The notes: generated from the sequence alone by a model not told the origin. Counted from the stretch's first letter, positions 1 to 5,244 are shown. The stretch: DNA of 5,954 bases from Thermoleophilaceae bacterium (GCA_013811765.1 JACCUO010000050.1:1-5954), one strand, 5' to 3'. Made by a program: numbers and translations.

Positions 1-1
1 G

Positions 2-1381
2 CCCTCCGCAGCCTTCCCCGCCCTCCGGCCGGCTCAAGCGCCGGCGGCACCGGAGCGCTCGCAGCGGCGGAACGCATCGCGCCGGCCCGCCCAAGCCGGA
101 TTTTCGCCCTCGGGCTCTCGTGCCGGCGGGTCGCGGCCTGAGGCTAGAAGGCGCACTCGCGGCTTGCGAACGGCGTCGGTGAGAACCCCGCCCGAGCGCC
201 CCGCCCGGGAATCCGCGCCGAGAGCGGGCGAGGGGACCTCCCGGGGCGACGAGGACTCAGCAGTCACCCGTACCGTCAGGGACATCGTCGAGGTTGTGCC
301 CGGCGCGCTCAAGGCCGCACTCGCGGCGCTGCTGCTGCTGCTCGCCGTGCTGTCGGGCGGCTACGTCATCACGGCGCTCCGCGCACGCCGGCTCGCCCAT
401 CAGCGCGCCGACCTCCTTCAGGACGTCGGCCTCCTGCAGACGGCACTTCTCCCGACGGTGCCGGCCACGGTGGGCGCGCTTCGCACCTCGGTGGCCTACC
501 AGCCCTCAGAGGGCCCTGGTGCGGGCGGCGACTTCTACGATGCCCTCGTCCTGCCGGGCGGCCGGGCAGGGTTCATCCTCGGCGATGTGTGCGGTCATGG
601 GCGACAGGCTCTCGCGCGCACCGCCTTCATGCGCTACACCCTTCGCGCCTACCTGGAGGCAGGGCTCGAACCCTGCCTGGCGCTGCAGCTCGCAGGGCCC
701 GTGATCGACGAGCATCTGGGCGGCAACTTCGCAACCGTGGTCCTCGCGGTGCACGACGTGCGCGGCGGCCGCCTGATCTATGCGTGTGCGGGTCACCCCG
801 CACCGATAGTGGTCGGCCCTACCCGCCCCGAGCCCGTGCTCTCGGCCTCCTCACCGCCGATCGGTCTCGGCCTGCGTACCGGCTTGCGCCAGACCACGGT
901 GCCGTTGCCACCGGGCTCGGTCGCCTGCCTCTACACCGACGGGCTCGCGGAAGCGCGGACGGCGAACGGGATCCTGGGAAGGCCCCGCCTGGCGGACATC
1001 CTCGAGGAGCTCGGGCGGAACGCCACGGCAGCCGCGCTGATCGATCGCGTGTCCGCCGAGGCGCGCCTGGTCACCGACGACATGGCCACCATGGTGCTGA
1101 GCCCGATGGCCGGAGTGACCGCCGGCGGCTTCCGGGAGGAGCGCCTCGAGCTTGACGAGCACGAAGCTCGTGACGGCCTCGGGGACAGGTTCCTTCAGGC
1201 GTGTGGAGTCGAGGAGGGCGACCGTGACCGCGCCCTCCCGGAGACGCGGGCCCTGGCCGTCGAGCACGGCGCCGCTGTCCTGCACGTGGTGTTCGGTGCG
1301 CGAGGGACGATGGTGGATGTGCTTCCTCGGAACGTCGAAAGCTTCGCGGGGGCCTCACTACGAAATCGAGCATTGGCGTGA
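2..1381 (+). CDS. Membrane-anchored SpoIIE/RsbU-type PP2C phosphatase, first of a tandem pair (5' partial)
   Basis: Serine/threonine phosphatase of the SpoIIE/RsbU family (PP2C fold). By family knowledge such enzymes dephosphorylate STAS-domain anti-anti-sigma proteins in partner-switching cascades. A membrane helix lies at about nt 302-379 (ALKAALAALLLLLAVLSGG), followed by a basic linker and the LLQDVGLLQTALLP helix. Phosphatase motifs follow: GAGGDFYD (metal-binding Asp at nt 530), GDVCGHG (nt 581-601), AGHPAP (nt 788-805), LYTDGL (nt 929-946) and DDM (nt 1076-1084). About 85 residues of C-terminal extension follow the catalytic domain. A TTG at 164 could be called as the start, but the same frame has no stop back to base 2, and the translated stretch is Ala/Arg/Pro/Ser-rich like the N-terminal region of the paralogue downstream. 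The real start is therefore probably outside the window. The usual Ser of GDVSGHG is Cys here. The downstream paralogue starts 77 nt after the stop. No kinase or STAS partner is visible. Confidence 0.93.
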   Translation, partial: PSAAFPALRPAQAPAAPERSQRRNASRRPAQAGFSPSGSRAGGSRPEARRRTRGLRTASVRTPPERPARESAPRAGEGTSRGDEDSAVTRTVRDIVEVVPGALKAALAALLLLLAVLSGGYVITALRARRLAHQRADLLQDVGLLQTALLPTVPATVGALRTSVAYQPSEGPGAGGDFYDALVLPGGRAGFILGDVCGHGRQALARTAFMRYTLRAYLEAGLEPCLALQLAGPVIDEHLGGNFATVVLAVHDVRGGRLIYACAGHPAPIVVGPTRPEPVLSASSPPIGLGLRTGLRQTTVPLPPGSVACLYTDGLAEARTANGILGRPRLADILEELGRNATAAALIDRVSAEARLVTDDMATMVLSPMAGVTAGGFREERLELDEHEARDGLGDRFLQACGVEEGDRDRALPETRALAVEHGAAVLHVVFGARGTMVDVLPRNVESFAGASLRNRALA

Positions 1382-1402
1382 AATAGGGAACGGGTCTATC
1401 CT
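1373..1402 (+). promoter_or_regulatory. Possible promoter for the second phosphatase gene
   Basis: TTGGCG at 1373-1378 and TATCCT at 1397-1402 are 18 bp apart and resemble -35 and -10 boxes. The -35 overlaps the last codons and stop of the upstream phosphatase gene. Transcription would start near 1409 and give a leader of about 50 nt. The two paralogues could equally be cotranscribed from an upstream promoter, so this is a weak call made by eye. Confidence 0.3.
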
Positions 1403-1442
1403 GGGCTTGTACGGGTGCACGGCCGAAGAGGTGCAGGATTCC

Positions 1443-1451
1443 GAGGAGAGG
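1443..1451 (+). promoter_or_regulatory. Shine-Dalgarno site supporting the TTG start at 1459
   Basis: The purine-rich GAGGAGAGG ends 7 nt before the TTG at 1459. This start gives an immediate signal-peptide-like sequence (MRVALSAGFALLLAAM). A GTG at 1465, with GGAG at 1454-1457 upstream, is a credible alternative that would shorten the protein by two residues only. Confidence 0.55.
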
Positions 1452-1458
1452 TCGGAGC

Positions 1459-3228
1459 TTGAGGGTGGCGTTGAGCGCGGGCTTTGCCCTGCTGCTCGCC
1501 GCCATGTTGCCTGCGGCAGGACTCAGCGCCCAGCCGTTTGCCCCTGGCGGGGGGGGATCGCCCCCCGGAGCGAGCGAATCGGCCCCCGGAGCGAAGGAGC
1601 CGGCGCGCGGCCGGCCGGATGCCGGTCGCGGCGTGAGCAAACAGGCTCGCGGCAAGAGCGCCCGCGGCAAGGGGGAACAGGCCCGTGGTAGGAGGGAACA
1701 GGCCCGAAAGGTAGTCGCCCGCCAGTCGCGGCTGGGGGTCCCGCGGAGGGCACAGCACGACACGCCCGCGGCGCCGCGACCTGCCGAGGTGGCCCGACGG
1801 CAGGCCCCTGCTCCCGGCGCCCAGCCCGTCACCGCTGCGGTCGAGGGGCTGAGCGCGGGCCAGACGAGCGCCCCCCTGACGACTCGCGGCTCTGCACCTG
1901 CGAGCTCCCCCCGGAACACCGGTCCTGGTGCGGGGACAAGGCCCGCGCGGAGATCTCGCCAGTCGGCGGGCGAGCGAGCCTCAGCCCGAGCCCGGTCGGT
2001 GGCGGGCCGCGCCGAGCGGCGCCAAGCGGGAACGCGTGCCTCCCGCAGGCGGGCGTCGGCCGCGCCTACCGCACCGGAGCGGCGCGGGCCGCCGGGAGTA
2101 GTACGCCGGGTGCGCGACATCGTCGAGGTGGTACCCGGGCCGCTGAAGGTCGCCCTCGCAGGCCTCATCCTGCTCTCGGCACTGCTGCTCGGCGGCTACC
2201 TGATGTCCGCGCTGCGCTCGCGCCGGCTGGCGCGACAACGTCACGAACTGCTTCAGGATGTGGGCCTGCTTCAGGCTGCGCTGCTTCCGCCGGTGCCCGC
2301 TTCAATCGGGAGCGTGGCCGTATCGGTGGCCTACCGTCCCTCCGACGGGCCGGGCGCCGGAGGTGACTTCTATGACGCCGTCGCGCTGCCCGGTGGGCGC
2401 GCCGGCTTCGTGCTCGGCGACGTCTCGGGCCACGGTCGCGAGGCGCTCTCGCACACCGCCTTCATGCGCCACACCCTGCGCGCCTACCTCGAGGCGGGAC
2501 TTGAACCGCGGGTTGCCCTCCAGGTGGCTGACCGCGTGGCAGGGGCGCACCTCGGGGGTGACTTCGCGACGGCGATTATCGCTGTGCACGATCCCAAGCA
2601 AGGCACCCTCACCTACGCCGCGGCGGGGCACCCCGCCCCGATCGTGCTGGGGGAGTCCGGCCACGATCCGGTGATCGCCACTTCGTCTCCGCCTATCGGC
2701 TGGAACCTCCCCACCGGACTGCGCCAGACCACGATCCCGCTGGCGGCCGGCTCGCGCGCGTTCCTCTATACCGACGGCCTGGAGGAAGCGCCCACCGGCC
2801 ACGGCGAACTCCTGGGGCGCGACCGGCTCACCGAGATCGCGGCCGACTGCGGCCCAGACGCCAGCGCCGCCGAGATCCTGGATCGTGTGGTATCCGAGGC
2901 CAGCGAAGCGCGCGACGACATGGCCGCCTGCCTCATCATCCCGGCCGCCGAAGTGACCAGCCACGCCGTTCGCTCCGAGCAGTTGGAGCTCTTCGGGGCG
3001 GACACCGATGCGGATCTGCTTACCGGCTTCCTCGCGGGTTGCGGGGTCCCCGCACTCGAGGCCGCGCGCGCCCGTGCTCAGGCGGCGACGCAGGTCCGCC
3101 TCCGCGGTGGGGCCCTGGTCACCGTGCACCTCGGCGACGACGAAACGCGGGTCGAGGTGCTCCCACGCGACATCGAGAGCATCGAGGCGGCCTCGCGCCG
3201 GCCAACGCTCGCGGCCCTCGACGGGTAG
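1459..3228 (+). CDS. SpoIIE/RsbU-type PP2C phosphatase with signal peptide and basic low-complexity exoplasmic region, second of a tandem pair
   Basis: Complete 589-residue protein. Residues 1-25 look like a signal peptide or first membrane helix ending in LSAQ. Residues about 26-213 are low complexity, rich in Arg, Ala, Pro, Gly and Ser, without Cys and probably disordered. Residues about 229-250 form a membrane helix (LKVALAGLILLSALLLGG) followed by a basic RSRRLARQR linker and the LLQDVGLLQAALLP helix that leads into SpoIIE domains. Catalytic motifs are intact: GAGGDFYD (Asp303, Asp306), GDVSGHG (Asp321), AGHPAP (389-394), LYTDGLEEA (Asp439) and DDM (486-488). By topology the phosphatase should be cytoplasmic and residues 26-228 outside the membrane. 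Residues about 499-589 form an extension shared with the upstream paralogue (EQLEL, FLAGCGV, VEVLPRDIES). The helix-plus-catalytic part is strongly similar to the upstream gene, which indicates tandem duplication. The likely role is dephosphorylation of an anti-anti-sigma factor in response to an envelope signal; the partner is unknown and not in the window. Confidence 0.95.
   Translation: MRVALSAGFALLLAAMLPAAGLSAQPFAPGGGGSPPGASESAPGAKEPARGRPDAGRGVSKQARGKSARGKGEQARGRREQARKVVARQSRLGVPRRAQHDTPAAPRPAEVARRQAPAPGAQPVTAAVEGLSAGQTSAPLTTRGSAPASSPRNTGPGAGTRPARRSRQSAGERASARARSVAGRAERRQAGTRASRRRASAAPTAPERRGPPGVVRRVRDIVEVVPGPLKVALAGLILLSALLLGGYLMSALRSRRLARQRHELLQDVGLLQAALLPPVPASIGSVAVSVAYRPSDGPGAGGDFYDAVALPGGRAGFVLGDVSGHGREALSHTAFMRHTLRAYLEAGLEPRVALQVADRVAGAHLGGDFATAIIAVHDPKQGTLTYAAAGHPAPIVLGESGHDPVIATSSPPIGWNLPTGLRQTTIPLAAGSRAFLYTDGLEEAPTGHGELLGRDRLTEIAADCGPDASAAEILDRVVSEASEARDDMAACLIIPAAEVTSHAVRSEQLELFGADTDADLLTGFLAGCGVPALEAARARAQAATQVRLRGGALVTVHLGDDETRVEVLPRDIESIEAASRRPTLAALDG
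1549..1566 (+). repeat. G8 tract followed by C6 with a 4-nt gap, inside the phosphatase coding region
   Basis: A run of eight G (1549-1556), then ATCG, then six C (1561-1566), forms a potential 6-bp all-GC hairpin in the low-complexity coding region (around residues 31-36). Such tracts are prone to slippage and to sequencing error. The reading frame is nevertheless intact through it. Confidence 0.6.
1673..1706 (+). repeat. Two 13-bp direct repeats with a 21-bp period in the low-complexity region
   Basis: GGGAACAGGCCCG occurs at 1673-1685 and again at 1694-1706. The 21-bp period equals seven codons and encodes EQAR twice within EQARGRREQAR. This suggests that part of the Arg-rich exoplasmic segment grew by short tandem duplication. 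Confidence 0.75.
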
Positions 3229-3251
3229 ACGCACCCTGCCCCATCGATAGA

Positions 3252-3270
3252 GGCTCTCGCAAAGAGAGCC
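3252..3270 (+). other. Small hairpin ahead of the main terminator
   Basis: GGCTCTC (3252-3258) and GAGAGCC (3264-3270) form a perfect 7-bp stem with a 5-nt GCAAA loop. It lies 23 nt after the phosphatase stop and 7 nt before the terminator stem. It may assist termination or protect the mRNA 3' end. It has no U-tract of its own on this strand. Confidence 0.5.
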
Positions 3271-3277
3271 CGGAAAC

Positions 3278-3307
3278 AGAAACCGCCCGCTTTCGCGGGC
3301 GGTTTCT
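3278..3307 (+). terminator. Strong rho-independent terminator after the phosphatase pair, possibly bidirectional
   Basis: GAAACCGCCCGC (3279-3290) and GCGGGCGGTTTC (3295-3306) are perfect complements around a TTTC loop, and A3278-T3307 adds a thirteenth pair. The A-rich 5' foot and the TTTCTT 3' side are typical. On the minus strand the same stem is followed by TTTCTGTTTCC, so it could also stop transcripts arriving from the ppx side. Confidence 0.85.
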
Positions 3308-3308
3308 T

Positions 3309-3477
3309 AACGGCCCCATCAGGACGGGCAGGGGTACGTGCCTTGAAAGGGCCTGGTGGTCCGGACGGCGGGAGGCGCCGACTGAACGGCTACGCCCGAA
3401 CCTATGTCGTGGGCTTAAGAGGGCCGGCGGGTTGGCCGCACGGCTTCTCCGCACCCAACGTCTTCTACTATAGCTAA
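3309..3477 (-). ncRNA. Unassigned intergenic stretch; possible structured small RNA on the minus strand
   Basis: There is no credible coding region between the phosphatase terminator and the 3' end of ppx. On the minus strand a TATAGT (3472 to 3467) resembles a -10 box, with only a weak TGGCCC 17 bp upstream as -35. A transcript from about 3460 could end at the hairpin at 3278-3307, giving roughly 180 nt. Possible internal pairings include GTTGG with CCAAC, GCCC with GGGC, and GGCG with CGCC. It does not show recognisable tRNA, SRP RNA, RNase P or tmRNA motifs. It may simply be the trailing region between convergent genes, so the ncRNA call is speculative. Confidence 0.2.
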
Positions 3478-3478
3478 C

Positions 3479-3530
3479 CCGAGGGGGGAGGGCCATCAGA
3501 TATCTGTCTAACCCGTCTCTCCCCCCTCGG
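3479..3530. repeat. 12-bp perfect inverted repeat enclosing the ppx stop codon
   Basis: CCGAGGGGGGAG (3479-3490) and CTCCCCCCTCGG (3519-3530) are exact reverse complements 28 nt apart. The loop holds the perfect palindrome CAGATATCTG (3497-3506) and the ppx stop (3508-3510). One arm lies inside the ppx coding end and encodes AEGGE. The octamer CTAACCCG is repeated at 3474-3481 and 3508-3515. Neither strand has a proper U-tract after the stem, so this is not a textbook terminator, although it may act as an mRNA 3' stem-loop. Confidence 0.75.
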
Positions 3531-4467
3531 CTCCATCCTTTCCGAGTGCCTCGAGCGCGGCCCCGTGGAGGAGGTCGGCCTCGCTCGTCTCGACGGAGCC
3601 GAGGCCGAAAGCATGCATCGACTCGATCAGGATCACGGCTCCCGCCACGATCGTCGGCGCCCTGTCGGGGTGCAGGCCGGGTATCTCCCGACGCTCCTCC
3701 AGGGGCGCGGCGGCCAGCGTGGTGAGCATCCTCTGGCAGGCGCCGAGCTCCAGCCGGTAGCCGTGCACACGGCCGGGATCGTAGGGGTCGAGCGCCTGGT
3801 CGATAGCGGCAAGCGAGGTGGCGGTTCCGGCCACGGCGATCCCGGCATTCACCTCTTCCCGAACCTCCGCCGGGGCTCCCGCAGCCACGATCTGCCGCGC
3901 GGCGCCGGCCAACGCCTCCAGATCCTCATCGGACGGCGGATCGCTGCTGATGCAGCGCTCGGTGTGCCTGACCGAGCCGAGGCGGGTGGACACGTGGAAG
4001 CCAGGTGGATGTCCGGGGCGTCCGACCACGTACTCCGTGCTGCCGCCACCGATGTCGATCACAAGGGTGGCACCGGCGTCCTGTCTGGCCGAGGTCGCGC
4101 CGAGGAAGGTGAGGCGCGCCTCCTCATCTCCGCTGATCGTGCGGACATCGAACCCCGCCTCCTCGCGCACCCGGGGCTCGAGCTCTTGGCCGTTTCGCGC
4201 GTCACGCACCGCGCTGGTGGCCACGGCGATCGCCCGGACCGCACCGAGCTCGTCCGCGAGCCTGCGGTAGGCATGGAGCGTGTTGAGGACCCTCGCCATG
4301 GCGTCGTCCGCGAGCATGCCCGTGGCGTCCACGCCATCGCCGAGTCGGGTGACCTCGGTGCGGCGGTGAACCTCCGTGAGCAGGCCCGCCGGCCCGAGCT
4401 CCGCCACCAATAGCCGAGTCGAGTTCGTCCCGAGGTCGGCGACCGCGATTCGCTGCCCAGGTTCCAT
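3508..4467 (-). CDS. ppx: Exopolyphosphatase, Ppx/GppA family (short two-domain form)
   Basis: Protein of 319 residues in the ASKHA (actin-like) fold. By family knowledge it releases phosphate from the ends of inorganic polyphosphate and/or removes the 5' phosphate from pppGpp, in the cytoplasm. Motifs in order: phosphate-1 loop VADLGTNSTRLLVAE (residues 9-23), SGDEEARLTF with the expected catalytic Glu at about 115 (112-121), phosphate-2 loop VIDIGGGSTEYVVG (136-149), the GTATSLAAI motif (214-222) and the late GLHPDRAPTIVAGAVIL segment (264-280). The length fits the short actinobacterial Ppx form, which lacks the C-terminal HD-like domains of E. coli Ppx/GppA. The ATG at 4467 starts seven residues before the first motif strand, and no better in-frame start lies just upstream. 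No clear Shine-Dalgarno is present, and a TAGCGT -10-like box 10 nt upstream suggests a very short leader. It is divergent from the selenoprotein gene, 26 nt away. Which substrate it prefers cannot be told from sequence. Confidence 0.95.
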   Translation of the reverse strand: MEPGQRIAVADLGTNSTRLLVAELGPAGLLTEVHRRTEVTRLGDGVDATGMLADDAMARVLNTLHAYRRLADELGAVRAIAVATSAVRDARNGQELEPRVREEAGFDVRTISGDEEARLTFLGATSARQDAGATLVIDIGGGSTEYVVGRPGHPPGFHVSTRLGSVRHTERCISSDPPSDEDLEALAGAARQIVAAGAPAEVREEVNAGIAVAGTATSLAAIDQALDPYDPGRVHGYRLELGACQRMLTTLAAAPLEERREIPGLHPDRAPTIVAGAVILIESMHAFGLGSVETSEADLLHGAALEALGKDGAEGGETG

Positions 4468-4477
4468 ACGACGCGCA

Positions 4478-4487
4478 ACGCTACCCT
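4478..4487. promoter_or_regulatory. Overlapping divergent -10-like boxes between ppx and the selenoprotein gene
   Basis: Only 26 nt separate the two start codons. On the plus strand TACCCT (4482-4487) fits TANNNT and ends 6 nt before the ATG at 4494, which is the spacing of a leaderless transcript. On the minus strand TAGCGT (4483 to 4478) lies 10 nt before the ppx ATG. The boxes share two base pairs, so the two polymerases could not bind together. No convincing -35 hexamers are seen. Confidence 0.4.
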
Positions 4488-4493
4488 CGAAGG

Positions 4494-5081
4494 ATGTTCG
4501 GCATTGCAGCAGGGCGACAGCAGGTCAACCCACCCGCTGACGCGCGGGTCCTCGAGGACATCGTCGTGCGCGACTGGCACGGCCGCGACGTGAGGCTCGG
4601 AGGCATTTGGGCGGAGAACCCCGCCCTGCTCGTCTTCCTTCGCCACTACGGCTGAGCGTTCTGCCGAGACCACGCGGTTCAGTTGAACCGCGACCGTGAT
4701 GCGTTTACCGAGGCCGGCGCCCCCCTGGCCGTGATAGGCCAGGGCACGCCGGCGAACGCTGCCTGGTTTCGAGAGGAATTCGGGCTCGAGATCGACATCC
4801 TCGTGGACACCGACCGCCTGGCCTACAAGGCGGCCGGAACCAAGGTGGCCACCGTCGGCGAGCTCGTCGGGCCGAAGCTCGTGGCGCGCGGCCTGCGCCG
4901 CACCAGGAGGTCCGGCGTGCGCCAGGGCAAGATTGTCGGACACCCGGCGCAGCTGGGTGGGCTCATGCTCGTCACGCCGGGAGGCGGAGTCCCGTGGGTA
5001 CACCTCTCAGACGACGCCGGCGACTACCCGCCCAACCAAGAGGTGATCGAGGCAGTTCGAGCGGCTCTCGCCCCGGGGTGA
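4494..5081 (+). CDS. Probable selenoprotein: AhpC/TSA_2 (Prx-like) thioredoxin-fold protein with UxxC active site, in-frame TGA at codon 54
   Basis: Read through one TGA (4653-4655), this frame encodes 195 residues with continuous homology-like features on both sides. The thioredoxin-fold strand ALLVFLRHYG (44-53) is followed by U54-A55-F56-C57, then RDHAVQLNRDRDAF, the GQGTPANAAWF helix start (82-92), DILVDTDRLAYKAAG (101-115), QGKIVGHPAQLGGLMLV (144-160) and HLSDDAGDYPP (170-180). This order matches AhpC-TSA_2 (PRXL2-like) proteins, whose redox motif reads FLRHFGCxFC. The TGA replaces exactly the first, attacking cysteine. Such proteins are thiol-disulfide or peroxide oxidoreductases in the cytoplasm, and the related SelL family is known to contain selenocysteine. 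A hairpin suited to SelB binding lies 17 nt after the TGA. The ATG at 4494 has no separate Shine-Dalgarno and is probably leaderless. The alternatives are a sequencing error (TGC to TGA) or a pseudogene, but there is no other lesion. Ordinary gene calling would report only the part after 4683, without the active site. Confidence 0.87.
4673..4692 (+). promoter_or_regulatory. Putative bacterial SECIS hairpin for selenocysteine insertion
   Basis: CGCGGTTC (4673-4680) pairs perfectly with GAACCGCG (4685-4692) around an AGTT loop. The stem begins 17 nt after the TGA and the apical loop begins 25 nt after it. As I recall the general criteria for bacterial SECIS elements, they need a short stem, a small apical loop with a G in its first two positions, and a loop about 16-37 nt from the UGA. 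This hairpin meets all of them. It lies inside the coding sequence (HAVQLNRD). It uses the only TTG among the 18 leucine codons of this gene (Leu64), where the rest are CTN, which suggests the base pairing is under selection. Confidence 0.78.
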
Positions 5082-5085
5082 GCCC

Positions 5086-5097
5086 GCGGGTACCCGC
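5086..5097. repeat. 12-bp perfect palindrome abutting the tRNA promoter
   Basis: GCGGGTACCCGC is a perfect palindrome 4 nt after the selenoprotein stop, and it touches the -35 box of the tRNA promoter at 5098. It could be an operator or chance in GC-rich DNA. As RNA it would give at best a short stem and no U-tract. Confidence 0.5.
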
Positions 5098-5125
5098 TTG
5101 ACGATCGCTTCTCGGTTGCTACATT
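5098..5125 (+). promoter_or_regulatory. Promoter of the initiator tRNA gene
   Basis: TTGACG (5098-5103) and TACATT (5120-5125) with a 16-bp spacer are good matches to a housekeeping sigma promoter. The predicted start near 5132 leaves a leader of about 5 nt before the mature tRNA. The AT-rich -10 stands out in the GC-rich surroundings. Confidence 0.75.
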
Positions 5126-5137
5126 TGATGGTCGCGA

Positions 5138-5211
<74 letters not shown>

Positions 5212-5220
5212 TACGAAGAA

Positions 5221-5244
5221 GCCCCGCAAAAGCGGGGTTTTTTT
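5221..5244 (+). terminator. Rho-independent terminator of the tRNA gene
   Basis: CCCCGC (5222-5227), an AAAA loop and GCGGGG (5232-5237) are followed by seven T (5238-5244). The preceding GAAGAAG can extend pairing into the T-run. It starts 10 nt after the tRNA. Confidence 0.95.

Noticed and set aside
1411..1436. TGCAC/GTGCA hairpin between the two phosphatase genes as attenuator
   Set aside because: It is a 5-bp stem with a 10-nt loop and no downstream U-tract, too weak to support a regulatory call.
1071..2168. Long minus-strand open frame opposite the two phosphatase genes
   Set aside because: It is antisense to convincing phosphatase coding sequence. Its translation is Arg/Pro/Gly-rich without motifs, a usual artefact of GC-rich DNA. 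The same holds for the other long antisense frames at 2302-3234, 3565-4413 and 4059-5003.
3390..3400. T-loop-like GGTTCGGGC on the minus strand as part of a tRNA
   Set aside because: The loop does not fit the TTCRANY pattern, and no acceptor or anticodon stem can be drawn around it.
3039..3473. Plus-strand open frame crossing the phosphatase stop and the terminator
   Set aside because: It overlaps the phosphatase in another frame, runs through a strong terminator hairpin and has no recognisable domain or start signal.
4494..4655. Short 53-codon gene or pseudogene ending at the TGA
   Set aside because: There is no frameshift or second stop, the frame continues with family-typical sequence, and a SECIS-like hairpin follows. 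Simple gene decay or a base error is less likely, though not excluded without reads.
4683..5081. Independent gene starting at the TTG at 4683
   Set aside because: It lacks the redox motif and the first half of the thioredoxin fold, which lie upstream in the same frame across the single TGA. The TTG sits inside the hairpin stem and loop. It is better explained as the C-terminal part of the selenoprotein.
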